Shown here: piece by piece, positions 11,761-22,900 of the stretch
How the letters are laid out: every line of letters starts with the position of its first letter
How positions within the stretch are numbered: the first letter of the stretch is position 1
Origin: Ctena decussata
Lineage: Eukaryota; Mollusca; Bivalvia; Lucinida; Lucinidae
Length of the DNA stretch: 64,000 nucleotides
NCBI GenBank assembly: GCA_963989385.1
Contig: OZ022498.1
Span: forward strand, 627,501 to 691,500
Reading direction: 5' to 3'
The notes under the pieces: model-generated
What the model was told of the DNA's origin: nothing
Database searches by the model: none
Seen by the model: only the letters and a program-made list of their open reading frames with translations
Position numbers and translations under genes: made by a program

Positions 11761-12324
11761 TGGTTATATAGTGTTTTTATAAAAAAAAAAAAACATTGAA
11801 ATCTATGATGTGGAAGTTGGTACTTATAGTAAACTCCATGGTTTCAGGTGAGCGATATAGGACCACTCGTCCTCTTGTTTTTTGGGGGTTTTTTTAGTGT
11901 CGTTAATTTTATGTTACACTTATACATTCAAGGTGGAAAATTTACGTCACGATATTGGTAAATAGGTCACTAGTGTTTTAATAGAAAATCTCAAACCAAA
12001 ATAAGAAAATAAGCTACACTATAAGTCCTAAAAATCAGACTTTATATCGTAATATTCGCAAATACCACGCTCTAATGACGTTTGCTCATACCAAAGTATA
12101 ATTAAATGAAATGAGACTATTTACCAGGACTCGGTCAGTTTTCGAAGTGGCCTTGTAAATGGCTTAATTTCACAAAGCAATGACAGTTGCTTCAGACAAG
12201 TGACATTAGTACAGGATAACTGCTTTTCACGACATTGAAATTGGCCTAGCAAGACTTGAAATATAACTATTTTCTTACCTGGTCTGAGATTATTTTATGA
12301 CATAGATCCGCGCTAACAGTGATT
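11761..12324. other. Intergenic, no feature recognised
   Basis: AT-rich non-coding sequence with an A-run near 11781. I see no gene and no clear repeat boundary. Confidence 0.5.
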
Positions 12325-12410
12325 TGTTGCTCAATATAGCACTGGTTGGAGGTCAGTCATGAAGTGAATATATCACGAGCGCGAAGTGCGAGTGATATAT
12401 TCATTGGTTG
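12325..12410. repeat. Partial fold-back, ATATATCAC-centred family
   Basis: Contains TTGTTGCTCAATATAGCACTGG, GGAGGTCAGT and ATATATCACGAGCGCGAAGTGCGAGTGATATAT. The same building blocks occur at 30928-31102, 32883-33041 and about 27880-27960. The right arm is shorter than in the 30.9 kb copy. Confidence 0.6.
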
Positions 12411-12580
12411 TTTGTTTGTTGTTTTTGGTTTAACGGCCCTTTTAGACAGTATTTCAGTATATATCAGGCCGTCTCCCAGAGATGGAGAAAGAAAAGAGAA
12501 ATGATAGACGAAAGAAAAAAAACCCAAACAAGCCCCGCCCGCAGCTATTGCAAGCACAGTCGGATCTTGCCCTCCTTTTT
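12411..12580 (+). repeat. Dispersed repeat 'TAACGGCCCTTTTAGACAG'
   Basis: Shares the sequence from TTTAACGGCCC through GACAGTATTTCA and GCCGTCTC with 36251-36580, including a related downstream part (CAAGCACAG). A weaker relative lies at 51297-51380. It runs into the start of another repeat at 12579 (TTTTTATGCCCCC). Family unknown. Confidence 0.55.
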
Positions 12581-12680
12581 ATGCCCCCAACTTCGAAGAA
12601 GTTGAAGGGGGCATATTGCTTTCGCCTTGTCCGTTCGTCTGTTGGTCTGTTCGTCCGTTTGTCCGTTCGTCAGTGACGTG
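12579..12680 (+). mobile_element. Truncated left end of a pearl-like element
   Basis: TTTTTATGCCCCC, then an inner hairpin (AACTTCGAAGAAGTT), then GGGGGCATAT and a degenerate run of GTCCGTTCGTC. These are the same left-end components as at 31411 and 49233, but without the tandem core. Confidence 0.55.
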
Positions 12681-12856
12681 ATGCAGCTATATTGCTTATT
12701 ATTACATGTATTACTAAATATAGTAACAAATATCTTGGATACGCAGTCCAGTATGGCTCGTGATACCTATCTCCATATCAGCCCGCTCGTGCAGAGCCAT
12801 TATCGGCCCGCTCGTGCAGCCATATCAGCCCGCTCATTCAAAAACAAGATGGCGGA

Positions 12857-13042
12857 ATGCAAACTGGAACAGTTGTAAATTTATGGCTTGAACGACTGGA
12901 TTTATTGATATTGGGGAGAAAAGACCGACAGGCAACTGCTAAACGGCTGAGAAAGTATGTAGAGAAATCGAAAAGTAAACACAATGTGGCAGTCTTTACA
13001 GACTCAGACAGTGGGAAAATCCTCCTTGATGTAACAGGGTAG
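12857..13042 (+). CDS. Possible orphan exon or short ORF, unknown function
   Basis: A 61-codon frame with protein-like composition, unlike its surroundings. A Leu-rich start (LWLERLDLLI) is followed by a basic helix (ATAKRLRKYVEKSKSK) and an acidic segment ending SGKILLDVTG. A CAGG|GTAGGG donor-like sequence at its end could make it a first exon, but no partner exon was found downstream. An ATGGCGG start context lies 8 bases upstream in another frame and stops after nine codons. It may be a fragment of a duplicated gene. No family is recognised. Confidence 0.25.
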   Translation: MQTGTVVNLWLERLDLLILGRKDRQATAKRLRKYVEKSKSKHNVAVFTDSDSGKILLDVTG

Positions 13043-13580
13043 GGAAACACGTGACCACGACGCCATATTTGTTTACGATTATGGAGGCAGCCATGTTTGA
13101 AACGTTACCAGTATGGTGTGAGTTTTTGCTTTTTTCCGTATGAAAGGTGTACTTTTAAACAAAGCTAAATAGTGCGTGAGCTGTAATTAAGTTTTCATAA
13201 TCTAAAAACAATAAACTTGTTACCGAGCAACTTGTTGTTTTCATGTTTACTTTGAAACAAGCTACGAAGAACACACTCTATGATGTCATGCATAACTACT
13301 TTTACTTACTTAAGTGAGGGTAGGAGTTTCACGTAGCATTAATGTCCAGTTCTTTCAACACAATTGTAAAGCCTGCAAAGAAAGACTCGAGAACCCAGGA
13401 ATCGATCTCATGGCTCCTGATATGAGGATAGGCCTTGTGGATTCCCCGCTTCAGTGGCTTCACCACTTAATATCGTTTTCAGTACAATTTACGAGGAAAA
13501 CAATCAGATATATTTTTGTTGTTTACTGATATAGCTGAAATCCAAGTATTGTACGGAATCAAACATTTTTTTAAAAAATC
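13043..13580. other. Intergenic; possible SINE-like fragment
   Basis: No gene. On the minus strand a box B-like GAGATCGATTCC occurs near 13400, so a decayed tRNA-derived sequence is possible but unproven. Confidence 0.35.
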
Positions 13581-14149
13581 TTTTTATGTTACCGGTCACA
13601 CTTTATAACAAACAGGGTAACGGTCACAGCTAGACCACAAAATGTTAACGGTCACACTTTTGCAGCGGGTTCAAGATTCTTCTTTATTCAATACGTTAAC
13701 GTGCAAATAGCAAACATGCTTCAAGAAGCCAGTGCATGTCTGTTGTATCTGGAAAAAAAGAAATATTAACAGCAGATACCACGATAAATACCGCTTTTCA
13801 TCAATAAATTCGGATTTATCAGGGTATAGACTTATTGAGTAGTAAACGTAATGTTAATTTTTTGTTCCTTTAGTGGAGCCAGTAATAAGAAGCAAACATA
13901 ACTAGAATAAATCAAATCTGAAGCTTAACAGAAAAAAATATCGCAATTGGTCAGAAAACAAAACTATAGAGGAAAATTCTCAGGAACTGACACAATTCAA
14001 TCGCAGATCCAACCCAAGATAATATGTGGGAAAGAGACAACACAAAATTAGTCCCCACCAAAGACAACACCAGCGGCAGCCATGTGAACAGCCATTTCCC
14101 ATGTAGGTGGTCAACGGGCTAGCCTAACATCACAAAACTATATCAATAA

Positions 14150-14660
14150 GAGACATAGCAACTAACAACACATAAAACAACCAAGAAGAAACAAAACAGA
14201 ACTGCCGCATTGAGACGACCAGTAATGAATTAACCCGGGGGGGGGGGGGGGGGGGGGGGCAACTAACAACACATAAAACAACCAAGAAGAAACAAAACAG
14301 AACTGCCGCCTTGAGACGGCCAGTAATGAATTTACTGGGGACTTAACCGGTTTGCCGTCGAATCAAAACAAAACAGAACTGTCGCCTTGAGACGGCCAGT
14401 AATGAATTTACCGGGGGGGGAGGGGGGCGGGGGGGGGAGGGGGCGGGGGGGGGCAACTAACAACACATAAAACAACCAAGAAGAAACAAAACAGAACATC
14501 CATTTCCCATGTAGGTGGTCAACGGGCTAGCCTAACATCACAAAACTATATCAATAATAGACAAAGCAACTAACAACACATAAAACAACAAAGAAGAAAC
14601 AAAAGAGAACTACCGCCTTGAGACGGCCAGTAATGAATTTACCGGGGGGGGGGGGGGTAG
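14150..14660. repeat. Tandem units separated by G-tracts
   Basis: The phrase CAACTAACAACACATAAAAC plus the following GAACTGCCGC..GAGACGGCCAGTAATGAATT recurs around 14158, 14259, 14452 and 14568. G-rich tracts interleave: 23 G at 14237-14259, a mixed G tract at 14413-14453 and a run at 14644-14657. The second Penelope-like copy near 39560 has one unit and no G-tract, so the array is a local expansion. Confidence 0.75.
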
Positions 14661-15770
14661 GGGGCGGTGAGACTTACCTGGTTTGTGGTCGACCAACCCT
14701 CGCCCTTTGTTCTGCCTTGGTTTATAAGATACTTAGTTGTTCAACCCAACAAAAAAACAACCAACCCCCACACAACAGTCTTACAAAAAGCACCAACCCA
14801 GATAATAAGAACACATTAAACATCTATTTTTACCTATTTTCATTTTTTTAATGTCAGAGCTAGCTTTAACATAGCGAACCATATATCAAAACAGACAAAG
14901 CGACAAACAACACATGCAACAACTAAGAAGAACCAAAACAGAAGTGCCGCCTTGGGACGGCCAGCAATGAAATTACTGGGGGGCTTAACCGGTTTGCCGT
15001 CGAATCCTTTGTAATGCTTTGGTTCATCAGACACTTAGTTGTTCGGTTTGCGTGGAAGATTCCTAACTCATAAGTGTAATATCTCATAGAAATCAAAATT
15101 AAAACTAAGATAAAACAAACCCGAAGACTCACAGAAATAGCAACACTGAAATTTTGGAGCAGAAAAACGTATCAGTTAAACCACAGTGGGCCCGACCCAA
15201 GACGTCCCGGAACGGGTGTCAGGCGCTAGCCTTCTGTGTAACTATTAAATTAGGTTTAGGTAGGCGCCTTCATAAAGTCTGAAGCCCGACCCACCGTCGT
15301 GCAATCGTAGAGGTTGAATGTAAGCAAAGCTATTAACCTTAATTAGGTTAACCATTAAGCATGCAGTTTGCGCAAAACATCAATATTATAACCAATCTTT
15401 ATATTTCGAATTATGATCTTCTTAAAATGGTAAGGAAAGTCATTTGACCGATTCTTTATCTTAATTCAGGTTCCGAAAGGCCTTGCAGAAGAAGTGTTTT
15501 CAATCCGACATTATATTAAAAAACTAAGTTGAAATGTCGACAAAATTTTAAAAACGCTTTACAAAGCTTATGGTATCTATACCCTTATTTGAGAAGTTTT
15601 GCTGTCAAACCTTTATTACGAATATTAAAGTCACCAGCATGACTGGACACTCAAGCAAACCGAATAAGTTGAGAAACATAAACACCATAGGATGTAGAAC
15701 GAGGAACATGACCATCTAAAATGGAAAATTTACAAGATCAAAATCAAAGTCGTCACTTTTAATGTAAATT

Positions 15771-15992
15771 TTAGTTGTATAAAACATCCGATATAGATAA
15801 ATGTAAATCCCAAAACGAGGCCTCGGTATCTGAGACGCTGGTCTTATTTAACTGAAGTTCAGAAGGGTAAATTTGATTGACCATGCTATCAAAGAAGCTA
15901 TTGTCATTATTCAATAGGTCATCCAGATACCGGGAAGTAGAATTGAAAGCTTTAATAACTTCAGATTGCGTGTTCTCTGAAAGAGACAGCAT
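15771..15992 (-). pseudogene. Reverse transcriptase fragment (YLDD block)
   Basis: Open 73-residue piece containing SRYLDDLLNN, the polymerase catalytic motif, followed by IYPSELQLNK and DLHLSISD. It continues in sense into the peptide encoded at 40523-40816 in the other copy, which begins MDLHLSIL, so the two copies cover adjoining parts of one protein. The fragment is a relic and not a gene. Confidence 0.65.
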
Positions 15993-16440
15993 GAATTCAC
16001 AAAAACAGATCAGCTACAAGAGGGGCACAATTTATGCCCATATGAATACCTATAATTTGTCTATATAATTTAGAGCCCTATCTAATATAAATATTGTCCA
16101 AAGAGAAAGGTGAGATCTTCACACACTTTCTGACAAGACCATACATTACAGTTCCTGGCCGCTTCAAACGTACAAAAAAACATGTCTAAACTTACATACA
16201 ATATAAAGAGAGCCTTCCCTATGGAAAACTCTTTCAGTTAAATCTACAAGTCTATTTTTAATGATATTGTAGCGCAAGGTAGCATATAATGTCGAAAAAT
16301 CATATGTAGACAAACTGGACGCACGAAAACCTCGCGATTTAAGCTTATTTAATACTTCACATGGATTTTTAAATGACCAAAACAGGTTCTAATGCACTTA
16401 GGTATGTTACGCGACGTCTGATTGGATAACTTCAAATATT

Positions 16441-16472
16441 TGCGACAGTATATCCTGCGATATACTGTCGCA
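16441..16472. repeat. Perfect 14 bp-arm hairpin
   Basis: TGCGACAGTATATC and its exact reverse complement are separated by CTGC. Probably the core of a small fold-back element. Confidence 0.8.
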
Positions 16473-16598
16473 AACCCGACATCATTATGTAACGTCGCTT
16501 CTCATTGGCTGACGTTAGATTTAACGTCGCTGAAAGCCTTTGCTATGGGTGCAAAGTAGCACATTTTCAAGGTCAAAATGTGAAAAGTGCATTAGAAT

Positions 16599-16764
16599 GG
16601 GGATAACTATATTGAAAATTGTCATTTGGGGAGGTAAATCGTCGGTTTTATGGTCGCAAATTGCGTTTTACGGCTCCGTTTGCGCGTCGCCATAAAACGA
16701 AATTTCCGACCATAAAACCAACGATTTACCTCCTTAAATGACAATTTTGAGTACAGTTATCCCC
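16599..16764. repeat. 166 bp fold-back element
   Basis: Starts GGGGATAACT and ends AGTTATCCCC. Arms include AAAATTGTCATTT and GGAGGTAAATCG with their complements AAATGACAATTTT and CGATTTACCTCC. The centre is rich in GGTCGCAAA/CCATAAAAC repeats. Confidence 0.8.
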
Positions 16765-16945
16765 TAAATGGTTCACAAATACCCGACCCCGCTTTTATTT
16801 TATGCTTTGTGGAGAATCCCCAGTGAAAATTAGAAGAAAATGTTTCTACCTCTAGTGCACCTATGTTACAGATATCATCAGCCAGTGCAGTGTGACCGTT
16901 AACAAACAACAGCCGTAATGTGACCGTTAACGTCTCGGCTGTTTT

Positions 16946-17765
16946 TAAAAAAAGAATCAGGGTGTCTCTTTTCGGCTCTGAATGTGATTTTTATATAATA
17001 ATAAAATTAATATTGTGACTACATACTCGAACTACGTATCAGAAAGCCAGATTCTGCTTGTGGATGTACAGGTGACTTTCTTTTGCTATCATCCTATGTT
17101 TTGCTATACCTTCTTATTTTAATTGACACAATCTGAATGAAATGTTGAAGGACCGTACCCTTCTCCTCTCGGTGCAGAAAAAACCCCAAGTAAAGTGACT
17201 GGCTTCAAACTCTTGCAGTCCGGGTGAGAGTCTGGAGGAACTTATGAAAAGGTATGATCCGCGCTTGTGTTGAAGTTTTTGAAAGAGCAAGTAGAAAACA
17301 GCAAAATGTGAAATGGTTCCCGAAAAAGTAGCACAAATTTACAGCTCACGCGCAACAAATTTCTTGACTAACTATTAAATATACAGAGAAATTCATAAAA
17401 TCTTACCTTCGAAGTGGACACAAAATTCAAAATGGCCGCGACAAAAACTTAGCAGGATGACGTCACGAGGTCACGTGTTTCGCCCCATTGTGTAATTGAA
17501 ATACATATTGTAAGTTTTCTTTCTCTGTCCCTCTTTCTAAGAATTTGGTCTCTGTGAAATCCTCTTTAAATCTTTGTACTTCTAACTTTGTTTTAAAATG
17601 ATTGTATAATGACGTCATGTTTATTGAAGGACGTCAGCACGGCGGCGATGTGTGCGTGCGTACTTTACGTCGCAACATAACGCCAAAAACAATCGAGTTG
17701 ACGTATCGTCCAAAATATTTTCGTTTATTTCAACCAGCATAAATGCAGAATACATGTAATAAAAA
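16946..17765. other. Intergenic, no gene recognised
   Basis: AT-rich with several TGACGTCA-like words (17458-17464, 17611-17616). No open frame with protein-like character. Confidence 0.45.
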
Positions 17766-17907
17766 GGTTACGACATGTCTAATATCGCATGCCAGGCATA
17801 TTGGCCCGGCAGCTCCGTATTGGCCCGAGGGCCTTAAGGCCCTCGGGCCAATATGGAGCTACCCGGGCCGATATGCCTGGCAACGCGACACTAGACATGT
17901 AATAACC
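17766..17907. repeat. 142 bp fold-back element
   Basis: Outer arms are GGTTAC.ACATGTCTA and TAGACATGTAATAACC. Inner arms are GGCATATTGGCCCGG and its complement, with a perfect palindromic centre CCGAGGGCCTTAAGGCCCTCGG. Confidence 0.85.
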
Positions 17908-18622
17908 TCTAAAGAACCACTGGGCCTAGGGTTTTGAAATTTCATATATGGATAGGTCATCAAAAAGGAGCAGACCCATATGGTTTTTGGCTCCCTCAGA
18001 CTTGTACTTTTAGAGTTACCTCCCCTTTATCAAAATTAAAATGAAAACTTGTTACCAAGATATCTCAAGACGTATGAACATCGAAAGTGGTATTTTTACT
18101 CGGTGGCTTCGCCACTCGTGAAAATACCACTTTCGGTGTTCATTCGATGAAATAAAATTCGATGTTACACTGAAAAAAAACAAATATCCTCTATTTAATA
18201 TACAGCTGTGGGGTAAGGTGTACAATAACTGATTAGCTTTTGGGCAAATCCCGTCAAAACTGACTGAGTTATGCTCCTTGTTTGAGTTTGGCATTTTTCC
18301 AACTTCCGAACCGCTTAACCTAGGAAGCTGATTTTGTGTATATATGAACACCGAAAGTGGTATTTTTACTCGGTGGCTTCCCCACTCGAGAAAATACCAC
18401 TTTCGGTGTTCATTCGATGAAATAAAATTCGATGTTACACTGAAAAAAAAAACAAATATCCTCTATTTAATATACAGCTGTGGGGTAAGGTGTACAATAA
18501 CTGATTAGCTTTTGGACAAATCCCGTCAAAACTGACTGAGTTATGCTCCTTGTTTGAGTTTGGCATTTTTCCAACTTTTGAACCGCTTAACCTAGGATGC
18601 TGATTTTGTGTATACAAGTAGT
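17908..18622. repeat. Tandem repeat array, left part (split by the LTR element)
   Basis: Contains two units about 271 bp apart, starting at GAACATCGAAAGTGG (18077) and GAACACCGAAAGTGG (18348). Each has a 50 bp-class palindrome centred on CTCGGTGGCTTC.CCACTCG, then TTTAATATACAGCTGTGG and TTGAGTTTGGCATTTTTCC. The same family continues beyond the retrotransposon at 26694. Confidence 0.8.
18618..18622. repeat. Target-site duplication, left copy (GTAGT)
   Basis: The 5 bp GTAGT immediately precedes the LTR and recurs at 26694-26698 directly after the other LTR, as expected for Ty3/gypsy integration. Confidence 0.9.
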
Positions 18623-19770
18623 TGTTACGCAGAAGGTTTTACACTCGGTCGACACGGGTGTAGAGCCTTATGCGTCGCCAGGACGGCGGAGGGTGACTTC
18701 CGGTTAAAGGGTTATCTACTAGTGTAATACACTGACAAGGAAACTCTAACAACGTTAGAATTTTTTAAGTTTATATATATAATGTAAATTCTATATACAA
18801 CAATACAATTTACAACTGTCACAATTACAATAATATACAACACATATTAGTTCATGTCGCTGGCCCAAGTAAGGTGTTTGTTTCAAATCTGTAATCGATT
18901 TGCGTACAATACGCAAATAGATTACCGTATGACGTCAACACCGTACTCGGCTCAGCGCCATGAACTAAAAGAAAACACAAAGAACAAAAAAACCGTTAGT
19001 TTGAGCTCATACAGAAAAAACAAGGCCTTATGTTGGTAGACTTCAATTCGTCGTTCCCTGGATCATGTCATGGGCCAGTCCATATATCATGAGGAACACC
19101 AACTTATAATTACATGTGCACGATTATATACTGGTCGCTCCCTGGATCGTACCAGGGACCAGTCTATATATATTACCACACCTTAGTGGACGAACACTAT
19201 CCCACACTTGATGTGACCTTCAGCTCTTATCACAGAATCTGGCAAAACTGTGCTAACCACTTCCGCCTACATTTTGTGCTTCCCGCCTCTGCTTGGGAAC
19301 CTTGCACAAACGGCGTTGTAACTGCCTCTACCCGGGTTGGTATTAACCTGGAGACGTAAATCGAATCTCCAGGTGAGACGTGGCTCTAAGCCCTAACAGC
19401 TGACTGCCGGACTTGATGTGCCCTTCTAGGTCTTAACACAGAATCTGGGCACACAACAATATAACATCCATCAAGAATTAAACAGCCACGTCTAACTTTT
19501 CATTAAAAGATAGGCGTATAAATACTATGCGTCTCACATTAAAATCATGCAAAGCGCTTTCCACAATCAAAAGACTCGTGCAGGTATTCACCTTAAAATC
19601 ATGCAATATGCTGTCCACGAGAGGTATTCACAAACAACCCATGCATAACGTAGTCACAATTTCCGTAAACGTTTTATTACCACAGTTACCCTAAAAACTG
19701 TAGCTCTACTGATTGAAAGGATTAAAATAATCTCGACGACATAGTGGACGATTAGATCCATTTCGTAACA
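18623..19770 (-). repeat. 3' LTR (1148 bp)
   Basis: Begins TG and ends CA, with terminal inverted repeat TGTTAC/GTAACA. It matches the LTR at 25546-26693 in length and, as far as I can read, in every base. It contains internal duplications: the CCTGGATC...CCAGTC block near 19058 and 19140, and the block ACTTGATGTG...CACAGAATCTGG near 19207 and 19413. Confidence 0.95.
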
Positions 19771-19774
19771 TAGG

Positions 19775-19783
19775 TTTCCCCTT
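19775..19783 (-). other. Polypurine tract candidate
   Basis: On the minus strand AAGGGGAAA lies four bases before the 3' LTR, where the plus-strand primer tract of an LTR retrotransposon is expected. Confidence 0.55.
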
Positions 19784-19910
19784 AGGGAGAAAAAAACATA
19801 ACAATGTTTCTTTTCTGAAATAGTACGAAATGCGATCAAATCGTAGGCTATGTCAAAACTGGAAAACTAGCTATATACACAACAACGGTGCGATGCATAA
19901 CGTGGCCAAA

Positions 19911-22900
19911 CTATCTACTAAGGTAGTCCGCCCCCAAATTATCTTGGCCGCGGATAGCAACGATCCTGAATCTGTACGGCTGTAATTTCATGGCCCAACG
20001 CATGATTCGGGGATTGAGCACCTTAGCTGTCTGCATATAAGACAAAGGTTTGTGGTCAGTTTCAAGGAGGAACTCCGCCCCATACAGGTACTTACGAAAT
20101 TTCTCAACACCCCAGATAATACCCAAACATTCCTTCTCAATTACAGAGTAGTTCTTTTCCCGAGGTAACAATTTCTTGCTAGCATAAGCAATCGGCAAAC
20201 GACCTTCACCTTCGAACTCCTGAAGCAAAATAGCTCCAAGACCAACGTCTGAAGCGTCTGTTCGAAGAACAAACGGGTTACCTTCTTGAAAAACAGGTAA
20301 GCGAAGAATAGGACTAGACGTGAGCCTACTCTTCAGGGTTTGAAATGCCCTTTCATGCTGATCTTGCCAATCTTTGATAGAATTAGGTCTATCCCGTTTA
20401 GTTAAATCAGTCAGAGGAGAAGCTATGGATGAGAAATTTGGGATAAAACGACGGTAAAACCCAGCTAATCCCAGAAAAGATTTAATTTGCCTTTTCGTAC
20501 ATGGACGAGGAGCATCTCTGATAGCCTGTATCTTGTCCTCTTGCGGTCGTACCGTCTGTCCGACGATATTGTGACCAAGGCACTCGATACTGCCATATCC
20601 GATCATGCATTTAGATGGTTTTGCCGTCAATTTGGCCGACCTGAGCCGATCTAACACTTGACGTAATGACGTCACATGATCTTTCCATGTTTCAGTAAAT
20701 ATCCACATGTCATCAACAAAGCTGTCAACATTTGGGAGATTGGACAATATGATTCTCATTAACCTACAAAATGAGGCTCCCGAATTGACCAAACCGAAGG
20801 GCATAGTTTTAAACTGGAATAAACCCTTAGGCGTTTCAAATGCCGTCAAAGGTTTAGACCTTTCAGTAAGACTGACTTGCCAATAACCCTTACTCAGGTC
20901 CATCTTTGTAAAGAATTTATGTCCCGACATTTTATTGATAACCTCCTCCATATTTGGCATAGGTTCTGCATCGAATTCCGTCACTTTGTTAAGCTTCCGG
21001 AAGTCGATACAGAATCTAACTGATCCGTCTTTCTTCGGAACTAGGACAACAGGAGATGAATACGGTGAAATCGACGGCTCGATTACCCCTAAATCCAACA
21101 TATCCTGTATCTCCGTCTCCATGACGTTACGCGTCTTATACGGGATAGAATAACCCTTCGTCCGTATGGGTTCTGACGTGAGTAGTTTGATATCGTGCTG
21201 TATTTGATCAGTTCGACCGGGTAAACTTGATAGTACATCCGGGTACTGTTTAATCAACGCTTCAACCTCCATACGTTGTTCTGACGTTAACGTATCTGAA
21301 ATACTGACGTCGTTATAAGTTTCCGGCTCTTTAGCTGTCGGAAAAGCACAATCATCAAGAGAAAATTCATCACTACCATCGTCATCAACCGACTCTGTAG
21401 TCTCAGTCGACAATAAACAATGTGACGGCACAGTACGACGTTCGACATACTGTTTCAGCATATTAGCATGATATGTACTCACGACACCATTGACGTCGAT
21501 TTTATAGTCCATTCTATTCACCACCTCTACTACTTCATATGGACCCTTCCACTGCAATAACAGTTTATTACTGTCAGTTGGCAGTAATAACAGTACTTTA
21601 TCTCCCACGTTAAATTTACGCGACCTAGCGCGTTTGTCATAATAAGCCTTTTGCTTTACTTGTACTTTCCGTAAATTATCATGTGCTAACTTACACGTCT
21701 GCTCTAACCGTTCTCTCAACTCAATTACGTACTGGTACGTAGACAGAACCTGCTCATTCTGTACCTCTTCAGACCATAATTCACGTAATATTGCCATAGG
21801 GCCCTTAACGTTACGTCCGTATAACAATTCGAACGGAGAAAACCCTAATGACTCTTGCGGAACCTCCCTTATTGCAAACAGGAGTGCTGGGAGATATTTA
21901 TCCCAGTCCTTTGGACGTTCCGCGCACATCCTACGTAGCATTTGCTTCAACGTCGCGTGAAAACGCTCTACGAGACCGTTGCAGATAGGATGATACGGCG
22001 TCGTGGTTAACTGCTGGAGTGATAACAGCCTGCTTACTTCTTTCATAACTTCAGCAGTAAACTGACTTCCGCAATCTGTTAACATTTCATCAGGTATGCC
22101 AACTCTACTAAACATCTCAACTAACGCTTCGGCTACGCGTTCCGTTTCAATGCCGGGTAACGCTACCGCCTCGGGATATCTCGTCGCATAGTCTATCATT
22201 GTTAAAATATAGCGGGATTTCCTGTCAGAACGAGGCTCTATCGGTCCAACTATATCAACAGCGACTCGTTTAAATGGTGTGTCAATCTGTGGCAACTTTC
22301 CTAAAGGAACCTTAGTGACACGACCTTTTTGAATAGTCCTTTGACATATGTCACAAGATTTACAAAACCTTGCCACATCACCACAAACTCCAGGCCAAAA
22401 GAACTCAGTTAAAACTCTATCCATAGTTTTCTTTATGCCCAAATGACCTGACATCAAGGTTTCGTGCGCCAATCTTAACACCTTTTCACGAAAACCTTCA
22501 GGGATAATAAGTTGCAAAGTGACCTTGTTTCCCTTAGTAAACTGCCTATACAATAAATCTTTCTTTCGAATAAACTTAGTTTCACCCCGGTTCAATCCAC
22601 GACTAATAGTCACATTCCCAGATTCCACTCTTTGCCTTATGCCATTCAATTTAGGGTCAACAACTTGGGCCTGCTTCAATGCCTCCTTATCACTAGCAAT
22701 AATTTGATCAGGAACTTTAAGTTTCCTATAGACCTCTTCACCTTGCTTAGCCTGTGACCTAGTCACTGCCGCCATTGCAAAATGGGACATATCGGGAAGT
22801 TTTGACCCGTCAATATTTCCAATAACCAGGTCATACAATGTATCTTCCATGCACAATGCCTCAGTTTTTCCTGTGAAAAATGGACAATCTATGTCAACCA

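Larger units (their letters stand above)
13968..16375 (-). mobile_element. Decayed Penelope-like retroelement, copy 1
   Basis: On the minus strand, translation gives pieces of a reverse transcriptase in several frames: LSTYDFSTLYATLR near 16300, then TSRYLDDLLNNDN (catalytic YLDD at about 15918-15930), then IYPSELQLNK, then an IYxKxDDFDF / ISQLIRFA region near 15650-15750. The STLY segment and YLDD suggest a Penelope-like enzyme, but the family call is tentative. Frames are broken by stops and indels. The 3' part (13968-15500) is non-coding and shared with the copy at 39378-40870. Confidence 0.65.
13585..16945. mobile_element. Candidate composite element bounded by inverted TTAACGGTCACAC motifs
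   Basis: The left end has three spaced copies of TTACCGGTCACAC or TTAACGGTCACAC (13585-13665). The right end has two copies in reverse orientation (GTGTGACCGTTAAC, 16887-16942). T-rich/A-rich blocks lie outside both. A decayed retroelement and a fold-back lie inside. Whether the inverted motifs are true element termini is inferred from their orientation. Confidence 0.4.

Noticed and set aside
18052..18617. 99- and 60-codon minus-strand frames with near-identical sequence
   Set aside because: Both are readings of the 271 bp tandem unit and share its repeat boundaries.
18854..19359. Plus-strand frames of 61 and 81 codons, repeated at 25777 and 26037
   Set aside because: They lie within the LTRs, antisense to the element, and are duplicated only because the LTRs are.
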